From positions 77,059,501-77,123,500 of the forward strand of contig NC_069364.1 in NCBI RefSeq assembly GCF_021730395.1: a DNA stretch of 64,000 nucleotides, given 5' to 3'. The notes under the pieces are model-generated. The model did not search any database. It was not told the DNA's origin and saw only the letters and a program-made list of their open reading frames with translations. Of the stretch, positions 43,301 to 54,665 are shown in pieces. Source of the DNA: Mercenaria mercenaria (taxonomy: Eukaryota; Mollusca; Bivalvia; Venerida; Veneridae). Both the position numbers and the translations under genes were made by a program. Numbering within the stretch: the stretch's first letter is position 1; each line of letters opens with the position of its first letter.

Positions 43301-46300
43301 CTCGCTTTGGCATCTGTATTGCCTCAGGTGAGTAGCAAATAAGAACTGCAGTCCGGAAAAGGTGATAATAAAGTGATTATATGGGAAAATATGAAACCAA
43401 AGAAAGCAGTGTACCTCTGCAACACAATATTTATAAAATGTTATAGACATATCCATATAGTCATTGTTATCAAGCTTTAAGAATTGCTGATAATAATGTG
43501 AGCTAATGCAGTTGCCATTCTTCCGTCCGTCGTCCGTCAGTATGTTATATTTTTCATAGCTCTAGTCTCGTACAACGTCTCTTTTGTATATTATGTTCGA
43601 GTCATAGATGGAGAGCGCTGGTCAATATTACTAAATAGAAGTCGTCATGCATGTGCGCAGACCTACATTGATATTTTTAGATTTTGTTGTATATGTAGAA
43701 TTTTTATCCATTAATCATTGATTTGCCTAATTGCCTAAAGTCTTTATAACATGACGTGTATAATTTGCAGTTGGTTAATCTGTCATACAATTCTCAAAGG
43801 CGTGTACTGTTTCAGATTCGAGGCGTGGTGAATGTAAATGGCGTTACAGTGACAGCTGAAGAAAACTGCATTGTTTGTGAATCACCGGCTTGGTAATTTT
43901 AATCTGAAATATCTTTTAAATAGGCAGGTCCAGTAAATTCTTTATTCTCTCACAGAGAAAAACATTTTTTATATGAAATTATGATGTCACGTAATTTCTG
44001 GGCCAATATTTGCCCGAAAAAAAATATGTTTTTATCAATACTGTCTGTTTTAACGAATTGTCCTTTAAAACTTGACTGAATTATTTAGATTCCGGTTTCC
44101 CTGATGATCATAAAACAAATATGTTCATGGACTGGTTCTTCTTAAATTCAAATTTTTAAATTTACCCATTTCCATCCGTCACACATTTTGAACGTTATTA
44201 GGTATCATTTTTTAGGGTATAAAAACGTTAGGAGAGGTGGAATGGTGTTATGAAAACAGTTATGTTGGAAAGGCGGTCATTTTAGGCACCTTACACGTCT
44301 GAAAGCATGAGGGTCATAATGATTTGCTGAAGATCCATTTAGAACTTATTCATATTTCTTATCGAAGACTGACCGTAGTCTCCGTTTAACCAATGACCGC
44401 TTACAATGATTAAATGGTCTAGTTGTCATCATTAGCCCGGTGTCAGTATCAGTACCAAGACACCAAGTATATTGCGCTACACTGTCTATAGTTTAGTTTT
44501 CTTTTTAGGCTTAAGAAGGAGAAAGTATACAATACTGACGAAGGAATAGTTATAGCAGACGTTTATGACTGTGATAATCCTCGGACTGTGCCCATGAGTT
44601 GTTAGCTCGACTATACGAAGTATAAGGAGAGCTATCCTACTCGCCCCGGCGTCGGCGTCGGCGTCTTTCCGCGTCCCCACCTTGGTTAAAGTTTTGGTGC
44701 ACTTTCTCTTTTTTCAACTTATCTCTGTAATTACTTGATGGATTTGATTCAAACTTGAAATACTTATTCCTCATCATCATCCACATCATCTGACATAAGG
44801 GCCATAACTCTGGCACCAATATTTCATGAATTATCCCCCCTTTTCACTTTGATTTTCAGGTTAAAGTTTTGATGCACTTTCACTCTATCTCTGTTTATAC
44901 TAAATGGATTTGATTCAAACTTAAAATAGTTGTTCAACATCATCACCCACATCATATGACACAAGGTGCATAACTCTGGCACCATTTTTTCATGAATTAT
45001 TCCCCCTTTTTACTTAGAATTTCAGGTTAAAGTTTTGGTGCACTTTCACTCTATCTCTGTTATTACTGAATGGATTTGATTCAAACTTAAAATAGTTGTT
45101 CAACATCATCACCCACATCATATGACACAAGGTGCATAACTCTGGCACCACTTTTTTCATGAATTATTCCCCCTTTTTACTTAGAATTTCAGGTTAAAGT
45201 TTTGGTGCACTTTCACTCTACCTCTGTTATTACTGAATGGATTTGATTCAAACTTAAAATAGTTGTTCAGCATTATCACCCACATCATATGACACAAGGT
45301 GCATAACTCTGGCACCACTTTTTTCATGAATTATTCCCCCTTTTTACTTAGAATTTCAGGTTAAAGGTTTGGTGCACTTTCACTCTACCTCTGTTATTAC
45401 TGAATGGATTTGATTCAAACTTAAAATAGTTGTTCAGCATCATCACCCACATCATATGACACAAGATGCTTAACTCTGGCACAATGTTTCATGAATTATT
45501 CCCCTTTTTACTTAGAATTTTAGGTTAAAGTTTTATGCACTTTCACTCTATCTCTGTTATTACTGAATGGATCTGATTCAAACTTAAACAATTGTTCAAC
45601 ATCATTACCCTTATCATATGACACAAGGTGCATAACTCTGGGACCAATTTTTCATGAATTATTTCCCCTTTTTACTTAGAATTTTAGGTTAAAGTTTTGA
45701 TGCACTTTCACTCTGTCTCTGTTATTACTGAATGGATTTGAATTAAACTTAAAATAGTTGTTCAACATCATCACCCACACCATATGACGCAAGGTGCATA
45801 ACTCTGGCACCAATTTTTCATTAATTATTCCCCCTTTTTACTTAGAATTTTAGGTTAAAGTTTTGATGCACTTTCTCTGTCTCTGTTATTACTGAATGGA
45901 TTTGATTCAAACTTAAAATAGTTGTTCAACATCATCACCCGCACTGTATGACACAAGCTGCATAACTCTGGCACCAATATTTAATGAATTATGCCCTTTT
46001 CTGCTTAGGATATACTTATATAGTGTTTTGATACATTTTATCTTTACCTCTCTTATTACTTTAAGTTGATATTTTTGACATAGACTCAGGCTATTGTGCA
46101 ATATCTTCATCCACAATTGGAGTCATTAAACACTTCAGTGACAGCTCTAGTTTCCTCAGATGTACCCAGTTTCACTATCCAGCATCGAAATAGTCGAGCG
46201 CGCTGTCTCCTGTGACAGCTCTTGTTTTTATTTTTCTGAGTCTACCGAAAAATGATTATTTAATAAATATGTATATTAAAAATACACTGCTCTAACTTTC

Positions 46301-49232
46301 AACAAACTTAAATGCTTTATTTGATATTATTGCAGTCGCCCTTTTTATCTAAAATATAAAAGAAGTGCTTGTTTGATTTAATGCTACAGGTTTATATTTC
46401 CATATTAAATATTGCAAGTGTGTTTTATTTGGTGTAACATGCTTTTAAAATGAAATTTCGAATACACTGGGATTTTGTTCCTCGTTGTAAGTTGACTTAT
46501 TATACGTCCGAAGTGACGTATTGTTATGACGCCGGTGTCCGTTTGTCTGTCTGTTAGCAATTTCGTGTCCGCTCTGTAACTCTTGATCTCCTTGAAGGAT
46601 TTCAAAGAAACTTGACACAAATGTTCACTACATCGAGACGACATGCAAAGCGCATGTTTTGGATGGCTCGCTTCAAGGTCAAGGTCACACTTAGGGGTCA
46701 AAGGTCATATGACCTTGTTTCGTGTCCGCTCTATAACTCTTGATCTCTTGGCGGATTTCGAAGAAACTTGACACAAATGTTCACCACATCGAGACGACTT
46801 GCAGAGCTCATGTTTTGGACGGCTTGATTCAAGGTCAATGTCACACTTATGGATCAAAGGTCATATGACTTTGTTTCGTGTCCGCTCTGTAACTCTTGAA
46901 CTGCTTGAAGGATTTTAAAGAAACTGGGCATAAATGTTCACCACATCGAGACGACGTGCAGAGTACATGTTCCGGATGGCGTGCTTCAAGGTCAGGGTCA
47001 TACTTAGGGGTCAAAGGTCATACCTTCGGGCGTATATTGTTCTGCATTGCAGTGCTCTTGTTTTTATCGTAGTATTACTGACATGGGTCACACATGCAAG
47101 TACTCACCACTTCATACAATTAATATTTTAATATTACCGGTTGCTATGTTTTGTCGATTTACAGGCCTGGCAACATGGTGCAAAGATTTTAGTGATTGTG
47201 GGCGAAGATGACAAACAGGTTCATCCAAAGTGGCACACATTTTTCTACGAGCAATGTCCTTCTCAATTCAAACAAAATATCCACATCCACCGATATCCGG
47301 GAGCCGGGCATATGATCGAGCCTCCATACTCGCCACACTCAAGGGTGGTCACTCCAGGACGGAAACGAATGAAATCAATTAATTTTATTTCAGAAAAATT
47401 CTATGGTACGTTTAGACAAAGATTTTATTTATACCACAGAAGGCAACAAACCGAACTATTTCAAAAGATTGATCCCATTAAGATGTTTTACTTGTAATAT
47501 ACAATTGTTGACTCTTATCACCAATCTTGATGTATTTCCGTGTTTGGCATCTCGCCGAAACTTGTATGGACCACGGTTTGTCGATGTCACTAGTGCTAAA
47601 CCATAAAATATGATGCTACGTCTTAAAGGTGGATAATCAGACTTTGACCATGTAAGGGATTTGCTTGTAACTTTAACATCTGATCATTTACACTCATTTA
47701 TGTTCACTAAACACTTAATACAAGTTAGATTTTCACTGGAGGTATTTTTAAAATTTGCTTTTCCTATCCTGGTTGCCCAACCAAGATAGAGTTATTTTAT
47801 CGTAAGTATAAATTTGATAAGCATACTTTGCTTAAGGAAAGGTATTAATATTAGATATATTGTAATATATTTGTAAAGTATTTTCATTAACAATTATGTA
47901 TTTAGATGGAATTCGATAGAAACGCAAGTTTAAAAAATTATTATTATCTCCCTTTGCCTATCTTGGTTGCGCAACCAAGATAGATTGGAAATAAATGAAT
48001 TCAGAAGCTACACACAGATTTAAAGCTTGCCGTTTGGTTCCGATTGTTAAGTAATTGTTATGTCTATCAAATGCAAACGTAAAACTAGAAATTGTATCGA
48101 AATAAAATGAATTACTCAGCTTTTTAAATACTTTTATATTAAAGGGGAGTAATTACAAATTTTTATAAAAAAATAATAAAACATACATTTCTAATAGGAA
48201 TCTAACTCTATGTAATGGGTCTTTTTGTTCCTTAAATAAATCTCTACCAGAATATACAAAAAGTAAAAAATGGCATTAAATGTTGTTTAAATGTGATTGA
48301 CCACCTTTAACTTGCGCACAAAGTTATTCTTTTACAAGTTAAAGCATAGCAAAAGTTCCTTCTAGGGCACATCAATATAAATATATAATGATCATCTTGT
48401 AAATGTTAAAATGTTCAATGTAAAATTTTGGTTGCAATGTCTGTTTTAAATATTGGTCATCAGTGTGTGGAACCCCAGGATTGGACGCAAGGACAATACC
48501 ATTTTACCTTACTGACATATATTCGCTTTTTTTTCTGTCTAACAACCTAATGTAGTGGTTTAATGCGCTAACAGTCTACGTCCTCGCATACAACAAACTT
48601 AGTGGTAATTGATCAAGTAATGCATGGCTGTAATTTAGGAGTAGCTGTCCTAAATCTCGTGAGAGTGACATCCGGGCATTCGATGCGCGAATTTGTTGCG
48701 CACAATGAAAGGGTCGAAATTGGGTTTGTTTTCACATATTGACCATGCATTCGAAGGTAACGACGTATGTTAACCTTGTGACAAATAAGATGTTTGGCAT
48801 GTTTCAACAACGCCACTTTTCCATCCTCGGGTTTAGTAATAATCCGCGGAGCGCGTTCAGCCAGAGAGTCGCCTCAATTAGGAAAGAATAATTTTAACGT
48901 CAGAGGTTTTTACTAAGGTCAAGGAGTTTAATTGGCCAGCCTGTAATGACAACAGTTTTCGAGGTCAGTTGCTAAGTCATGTGTGACTTACCAGTCAAAG
49001 CTGGAAAGTCGCAGTATGACCTATAATTGTGCCGGTGCGACGTTAAACCCAACGAAACATATATTAACCTATCATGACATTCTTATATAAAATATATACC
49101 TTTGTCCTCTGATATATTTCAGATGCAGATATGGTTGTAGGCGGATGGCCTGATAAACACGCATTTGCTCAGGAAGATTCTTGGAATAAAATATTGACAT
49201 TTTTAGAACAAAATGTGAAAAACCCAAGCTGA
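40377..49232 (+). CDS. Acyl-CoA thioesterase / BAAT-family alpha/beta hydrolase
   Basis: Eight coding exons were found: 40377-40671, 41835-42086, 42605-42774, 43214-43327, 43816-43892, from 44509, 47165-47405 and 49123-49232 (TGA). The N-terminal beta-sandwich reads SVGMIDEKVRILLCGLDAKQ, then IGGSFV and GIEPMGLFWSLK. The hydrolase domain has GDGPFPGLIDMFGG, the nucleophile elbow GLCFGG (Cys at 43280), the Asp region VGEDDKQVH and the His motif YPGAGHMIEPP (His at 47309), giving a Cys-Asp-His triad as in bile acid-CoA:amino acid N-acyltransferase; Ser is usual in many thioesterases. Family role: hydrolysis or transfer of fatty acyl or bile acyl groups from CoA in mitochondria, peroxisomes or cytosol. 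The N-terminus (MLPSSLRLLVLKRHINLHRK) is basic and amphipathic, which suggests mitochondria; the C-terminus (VKNPS) lacks a peroxisomal tripeptide. The 44509 exon encodes LKKEKVYNTDEGIVIADVYD and runs into a HINE without a usable donor in the expected phase. Confidence 0.85.
40814..41822 (+). mobile_element. HINE-like element, TTAGCTCATCTG family, complete
   Basis: It starts TTAGCTCATCTGATTTTTTG with an ATGATGAGTTATTG partner and a GGCGTCGGCGTTG leader. Five units of about 170 bp carry GGTTAAGTTTTATGTTTAGG and TAACTCCATC. It ends with inverted start AATCAGATGAGC, an AGCACCCGCAAGGCGGTGCT hairpin and CTTG at 41822. Only 12 bp separate it from the next exon of the thioesterase gene. Confidence 0.8.
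44602..46224 (+). mobile_element. HINE-like element, TTAGCTCGACTA family, complete
   Basis: It starts TTAGCTCGACTATACGAAG with a TATAAGGAGAGCTA partner and GGCGTCGGCGTCGGCGTC leader. About eight units carry TCTGGCACCA, TTTACTTAGAATTTCAGG and GATTTGATTCAAACTTAAAA. It ends with inverted start ATAGTCGAGC, a GCTGTCTCCTGTGACAGC hairpin and CTCTTG at 46224. The first base of the element follows an exon of the thioesterase gene. A minus-strand relative is at 60954-61959. Confidence 0.8.
46500..47060 (+). mobile_element. HINE-like element, TTATACGTCCGA family, complete
   Basis: It starts TTATACGTCCGAAGTGACGT and has three units with GTCCGCTCTGTAACTCTTGA, CACATCGAGACGAC and AGGTCAAGGTCACACTTA. It ends with inverted start TCGGGCGTATA, a CTGCATTGCAG hairpin and CTCTTG at 47060. 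It is related to 26236-27392 by its end sequences. Confidence 0.78.
47627..48306. mobile_element. TTAA-flanked MITE with internal perfect palindrome
   Basis: Ends AGGTGGATAATCA and TGATTGACCACCT are imperfect inverted repeats flanked by TTAA (47623-47626, 48307-48310), so Kolobok- or piggyBac-like. Inside, 47961-47986 is a 26-bp perfect palindrome centred on GGTTGCGCAACC. A near copy at about 47765-47790 has GGTTGCCCAACC. It lies in the last intron of the thioesterase gene. Confidence 0.7.
48470..49060 (+). mobile_element. Possible SINE-like repeat
   Basis: The stretch ends with AATTGTGCCGGTGCGACGTT followed by AAACCCAACGAAAC, a tail I have seen in mollusc short interspersed repeats (from memory, not checked). 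No clear A and B boxes are seen, so the start is uncertain. Confidence 0.3.
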
Positions 49233-49549
49233 AAGACCAGAATGATGCCGACAAAACATGCTTCATTACGCTGTGTGTATGAAATCCAAATGACCTTGAA
49301 GCGCCACGGAGAAGTCATGTTATATATTGAAATTGTAAATACTTTTGTAACAACTGGTTGTAAACTTCACAGAACCAAGAGCTCCGACTTCTTCCACCTG
49401 ACCTTGTGCCCGCGCGCGTTCTTTTATCGGTCTAGAGAAAGAATATAGCCTCGCTTAAGATATCCACTATATGATAAAATATGCACATAATATAATAATT
49501 CATGCACATATTGACATAAGATGTCTATACGAGATTATCTACATAATAT

Positions 49550-49555
49550 AATAAA
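49550..49555 (+). terminator. Possible poly(A) signal of the thioesterase gene
   Basis: AATAAA about 320 bp after the stop codon at 49232. It is the first canonical hexamer I noticed downstream. Confidence 0.4.
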
Positions 49556-49964
49556 GTACAAAATCACATTTTAACATAGCTCGATTTTTGTCAATTAAGG
49601 AATCGAAGGAGAAAAGCAAACGTTGTATATTCTGCGATAAACAACGGTCTACGCGCGAACCTGTGAGTGGAAATTATGACATTAATTATGACGTCAATAG
49701 TCGCATGACTTCAAGTGCATTACTAACCAGATGAATGAAGTTCAGCACAAGTTTTATCATGTTTTGAGGATGAAAATAATCAACGCCTTCTTGTGATTTA
49801 TATTCTGATTTACCATGGTCCGTCGTTCAGATCCCAGATGTACAGTTTCGTTTGTAAAGCAATGGTCCTTTCATGTTTAGTTACTTAAGCTTACACTTTG
49901 ATGTGTGTGTGTCGAACTTCTCGAGCATATTGTTCAATATGTTACTATTTCTGAATCTCATATC

Positions 49965-50560
49965 TCCAAAGCCGAGATGATGAAAGTCGAAAACACGATG
50001 GCGAAAGTCGAAATCACGATAGTGAAAACTCGAAACTATGATGGTGAAAGTCGAACTCACGAAACCACGATGATAAAAACACGCTTTTATTTCACGTTTT
50101 CACCATCGTGATTTCCTGATTTTATCATCGTGCTTTCGACTTTCGACATTCGTCATCGTAATTTCGACTTTCGACATCGTAGTTTCGACTTTCATCATCG
50201 TGGTTTTGACGTTCACCATCGTAGTTTCGTGATTTCGAAAGGTATGGGGTTCAGGAAAAGAGTAGTCGAAACTAGTTTCGTGATTTCGAAAGGTATGGGG
50301 TTCAGGAACAGTAGTCGAAACTACGATGATGAAAGTCAAAACTACGATGATGAAAGTCGAAAGTTCGATGGTGAATGTCGAAACCACGATCGTAAATACA
50401 TGAAACCACGATAGAGAAAATGCGAAATGATATCGCGTTTTCAACATCGTGGTTTCGTGATTTCGACTTTTACCATCGTAGTTTCGTGACTTCGAGTTTC
50501 ATCATTGTGGTTTATACTTACATCATCGTAGTTTCGTGATTTCGACTTTCGAGGTATGGG
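49965..50560. repeat. Minisatellite in alternating orientations
   Basis: Short units of the type GATGGTGAAAGTCGAAA run forward at 49975-50085, inverse at 50096-50225, forward at about 50305-50412 and inverse at 50430-50550. Two direct copies of TTTCGAAAGGTATGGGGTTC lie between, with a third partial copy at 50550. Each forward/inverse pair could fold into a long stem. Confidence 0.75.
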
Positions 50561-51130
50561 GTTCAGGAATAAAAAATCGCGATGAACACCGTATTGAATA
50601 TATCATACAGTTTTGTCACGCAGTCGAAAAAGAGCATTGTCGGACAAGATCGACAAAATTGTATTGTGTTTGTGTCACTTTGAAATTTGACTTATGAGGT
50701 CATTTAATTTATATCTTTTGTAAGGAAAATACTAATAGATAAATCTATAAAAACAAACTTTAGAAGCAAAAGACAACAGGCTCGGTTTGATCAAGTCTGT
50801 TACATAACTAATATAATGTCATCGAACAAGTAAGTCCGTTTTACATATACGAACCGGAAACGAGTCCGAACCGAAGCAGTATGCCACATTTCGCACTTGA
50901 CACACTTGGTCTTTCTTACCCTTTTCAGTACCCGTACTAGGATTCAGTTCTTGAATGTTTTCGTTCCTGTTTCGTTTCCATTTTTATTTCTGTTTCCGCG
51001 AATCTCTACAAACTTCGATTCGGTTTTCTTTCGGTTTCGGTGTATATGTAAAATGGTCTTAATTTGTATCGGAACTAAGAATTCAAATGGGAAAGACACC
51101 AAACAAACGCAAAGTTTACACCAGAAATAC
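50561..51130. other. Intergenic DNA, no recognised feature
   Basis: It contains an AT-rich segment and a C/T-biased stretch (TTTCCATTTTTATTTCTGTT and similar) with short open frames on both strands; none is supported as a gene. Confidence 0.4.
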
Positions 51131-51131
51131 A

Positions 51132-51137
51132 TTTATT
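51132..51137 (-). terminator. Poly(A) signal of the secreted cysteine-rich protein gene
   Basis: AATAAA on the minus strand about 90 bp after the stop codon at 51224, a normal distance for a short 3' UTR. Confidence 0.6.
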
Positions 51138-51223
51138 CAGAATAGTCTGTTCACATAAAATCGAAAAAGTGTAACTTTTTGGCGTGTTTCTGTACTGGTG
51201 GCCCTTCGTGTCATTGCCAAAGT

Positions 51224-53937
51224 TTAAGCAGAGGCGGGGGCGGCTTCCTCACAAGCCGGGTTGTTTTCCCACTCAGCAACACCTTCTGGAGCACCGGTGA
51301 ATTCTACACCATCCTCACACTAGAAATTAAAGACAAATGACAGCTTAAAAAACAACATTGAAAACATCTTTCAACTACGGGAGTATGGGGGCTTGGGATT
51401 TTTTAAATTAAATCTCCCTACACGAGATAAACTTTTTTCCAAAAAATAATACCTTTTTCGCTACTTTATCTCTTGGCCAGGAGAAAAACAGAAAGAAAAT
51501 ATTTTTGGAAAAATAATTTGTGTCAATTTATCACGTGGCGACAAGATAAAAAAAAAACGGAAATTACTTTTCAAGAAAGATATTTTCTTTCAGTTTATCT
51601 CGTAACCGCAAGATTAAATGGAGATAACATTTTTGGAAAATATAAATCGTGGCACGAGATGAAATAAAATTTTAACATGTCCCTTCTATTGGCAAATACG
51701 ATAGGGTTATTATAAATATAACAGTAGCTCGATTTGGGATGCTGTATTCGGCTCGAGTGGATTTTTGTAAGATCGGATCTCACGAGCGCGCAAGCTCCGA
51801 GTGTGATCCGACCTTGCAAAATCCACGAGAGCCGAATACAAAATCCCAGATCGAGCTTTCTTTACAGAATTTATATAGTTATTTAGTTCCATTTCTATAT
51901 CGATAAACATTGCGGAAGATTTCGTTCAATAACAAAAAACAAAAAGTTCGTCATGATTACCTCCACACGTACACTACAGAATCAGAACCAGTCTTAATAA
52001 GGTTTATATTCATCTCGAGAACCATGCCACGTTCGTCAGGAGTATTTCCACCGCTGTACCTCCTTACATAAACTAGTCTCGATAAATATTTATAATTATA
52101 TTTACCTGAAGAACCATGCCACGTTCGTCAGGAGTATCTCCACAGCTACACTTCCTTCCGTAAACTACAGAGTCGGAACCAGCCTCAATAAATGTATCGA
52201 ATAATTGACAGCCTATAAAGATATGTTGAACATTATTAAATTATTTTTGAATTTTCTGCATGAATACTCGATACCAGTTTTCTTTTATTAAGTGCAAAAT
52301 TACAACCTATGGAAATACAGTCCAAAATAAAATTTATGTTACTCGTAAAAGTGGCAATCTTCTATAGATTCACATTACAATATCCAACGGCAATTTTTCA
52401 ATATCATATTGAAATGTCTGCAAGATATTTAAAATGACAATTCATTTTTGATAATTGATATTTTCAAGTATTACTGTGGTATAATGTAGAGCTAAACTCC
52501 CTTAAATTGAAACGAATGTTTACCACGTGACAAACGCAGTAGACAACATTTGTTTTGCAACTGCATGGTTATACTTTTTTTTTTTTTACAAATACTGTAC
52601 CGCTATGTTTTTACTTTTACTCTGCAATTACAATCAAACCGAAAAGTGGTTTGTTTTGGTAGGCGGTCCTTCGCAGGTTAAAATACACTTCACTTGTGCG
52701 AATTGCTACTTAAACTAGTAGACTATATAGCAAGATGGTCTCTGTTAAAAGGTGGCACTTCGCTCACGACTGGCAGGGATTTCTAATTAAGTAATAAGGA
52801 AATGAGTATCATGGGTCACGCCCATACGCACCGGCTGCGTAGTGATAAACTCATATTAATATATTTGGCAAAAACTGTTCTGATAAAAAATAAGGCAATT
52901 AGTAGTAGCCACAAGATGTGTGAATTTTATCAATATTTGATGAATTTCGAATAAAAACCATACCTTTTGTACAAGTTCCATCGTTACAAATACTTCCACA
53001 CGGACAATCTCTGTTTAAACAATAATAACAAAATTTAATGCAAAAATACAAATATCTAACAAAATATACAAAATACATACTTATTACTTAAGATTTCACC
53101 AAAGCACAAAATTGAAAATGCAGCTTGGTATTTACATAGATTTATAGATTACACTATTTTTTTTCCGACGGTTACTTTAACATATATCGTCGTAACTTTC
53201 AAAATAACAACCACTTGTAGTTAAACCAAAGTCGCAAAACAAAGTAATAGAGTGCTTTACTCGTTTGCATTGTTAATAATTCGTAACTCTTCATGTTTTT
53301 ATATTTTTTGACAAAATGCTGACTATTAGGGGAGTCTTAACATATAACTCGAATGTTAATAGAAAATGATGCCATCGCGATACAATATTATAACTCGAAC
53401 ACTACATGCATCTCTAATACTGTAAAATCATTTACTTTCGTGGGCATAAAATTTCGTGGTTTTGGTCAAAACGGCAATTTTATGGGGATATGAATTCGTG
53501 GATTTCAACCTCTGAGCATAAAATTAATGGGAATTTTACTTGTTCGTTGTGATTAAATTTCGTGGATTGACTCAACCTCGAAAATTAGTCCCCCACGAAT
53601 ATCAATGATTTAACAGTACCTCAAAACGTTTCCTTCGATGATACACCAGCAACGGAATAGTGGATAATGTCCCAGGCATTCAGCCAGGAAGTTCTAGGTT
53701 CGTTTTCTGCTTATGTTTGCGGCTATTTCTCGTCACAGAGGTCACCTACATGTTCTTAATTTTTCCATAACGCAGATTTGAGAAAGATTTAATACACTTC
53801 AAACTTTAACAAAAATATAACTTGACTAATTGTGATATAAAGTTCACTTACTTAGCTTCTGTGCATTTGGAATCTTCGTCAGCTGTGACGTAAACAACAG
53901 CGATGACAAATACCAGAGTAATTGTTAGACGCAGCAT
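51224..53937 (-). CDS. Small secreted cysteine-rich protein, four coding exons
   Basis: Coding exons on the minus strand: 53852-53937, 52964-53010, 52106-52212 and 51224-51319 (TAA). Donors and acceptors are canonical and phases agree (2, 1, 0). Residues 1-19 (MLRLTITLVFVIAVVYVTA) form a clear signal peptide. The mature part of about 93 residues has ten cysteines: KCTEAKDCPCGSICNDGTC, TKGC, KCSCGDTPDERGMVLQC and PACEE, with an acidic C-terminus ending AAPASA. Small secreted Cys-rich proteins in bivalves include antimicrobial, shell-matrix and protease-inhibitor-like peptides; I do not recognise this spacing as a named family. The 5' UTR is split by an intron (acceptor TTAATTACAG before 53953; donor GTAAGT at 54590). 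Remnants of exon 3 lie in the last intron. Confidence 0.8.
51726..51857. mobile_element. Fold-back MITE of about 130 bp
   Basis: Arms AGCTCGATTTGGGAT..., CTGTATTCGGCTCGAG, GTGGATTTTTGTAAGATCGG are mirrored by CCGACCTTGCAAAATCCAC, GAGAGCCGAATAC, ATCCCAGATCGAGCT. The loop is about 20 bp with GAGCGCGCAAGCTC. It lies in the last intron of the secreted protein gene. Confidence 0.75.
51961..52075 (-). pseudogene. Decayed duplicate pieces of exon 3
   Basis: On the minus strand, TCCTGACGAACGTGGCATGG recurs just downstream of exon 3, preceded by an AGCGGTGGAAATAC variant; its donor reads AT instead of GT. A second piece (ACTGGTTCTGATTCTGTAGT) matches the first half of exon 3 and ends at a good donor (GGAG|GTAATC). 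The order is second half then first half, as expected from a partial tandem duplication. Confidence 0.6.
53418..53618. mobile_element. Short MITE with TACTG ends
   Basis: TACTGTAAAATCATT and AATGATTTAACAGTA are inverted ends about 200 bp apart. The inside has repeated TTTCGTGG and CCACGAA motifs in both orientations. It is in the first coding intron of the secreted protein gene. Confidence 0.65.
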
Positions 53938-54205
53938 CTTCTTGGTTAGTCGACTGTAATTAAGTAAATATGTGATTAAATGAGCAACATTGCAAACATT
54001 ACGATAGTTTTCATGCATGTACATTTTGTATATACAATCATAAATTCAAATGAGAAATTCTAAGGCGGTGGAACTTTAATAACAACGGGCATTTTCCGTT
54101 CGGCTACGTTTTGCCATTTTGTCATTCTTGTTGTTAAGAAAAAAATATTTTTTTTTGTGTTTGGTCGAAAGATACTAACTAGTACACGGAGGATAAGTAA
54201 TCGCA

Positions 54206-54545
54206 CGGAAATTGTCGATTATTACATATCCAGTACCTTAAACATTGCTATTACATATCCAGTACATTAAACATTGCTATTACATATCCAGTACCTTAAA
54301 CAACGGAAATTGTCGATTGTTATTACATATCCAGTACCTTAAACAACGGAAATTGTCGATTGTTATTACATATCCAGTACCTTAAACAACGGAAATTGTC
54401 GATTATTACATATCCAGTACCTTAAACATTGCTATTACATATCCAGTACCTTAAACAACGGAAATTGTCGATTGTTATTACATATCTAGTACCTTAAACA
54501 ACGGAAATTGTCGATTGTTATTACATATCCAGTACCTTAAACAAC
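54206..54545. repeat. Minisatellite in the 5' UTR intron
   Basis: About eight units share TTACATATCCAGTACCTTAA; the longer units add ACAACGGAAATTGTCGATTG and are about 43 bp long. Two shorter variants with ACATTGC alternate near 54240 and 54430. Confidence 0.85.
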
Positions 54546-54590
54546 AAAGTAACAGAAACGTTGATTATTTTACAGAAAGTTTATACTTAC

Positions 54591-54665
54591 GTTTTTTCCT
54601 AAGGTAGAATAGGTCACAAGCACGTGTTCCAATATGACCGAGGGTTGATACTGCCAGCTTTTATA
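54591..54665 (-). promoter_or_regulatory. TATA promoter and first non-coding exon of the secreted protein gene
   Basis: TATAAAA on the minus strand (54659-54665, in GGCTATAAAAGCTGG). A start about 30 bp downstream gives a first exon of roughly 40 nt ending AGGAAAAAAC|GTAAGT at 54591. The box, spacing and strong donor support a TATA-driven gene. Confidence 0.68.

Noticed and set aside
44602-46224. Riboswitch or structured ncRNA from the terminal hairpins
   Set aside because: The hairpins are the shared end structure of the rolling-circle-type elements and recur at the ends of unrelated families.
50100-50447. Open frames on both strands in the inverted minisatellite
   Set aside because: Both are low-complexity readings of the same GTCGAAA units.
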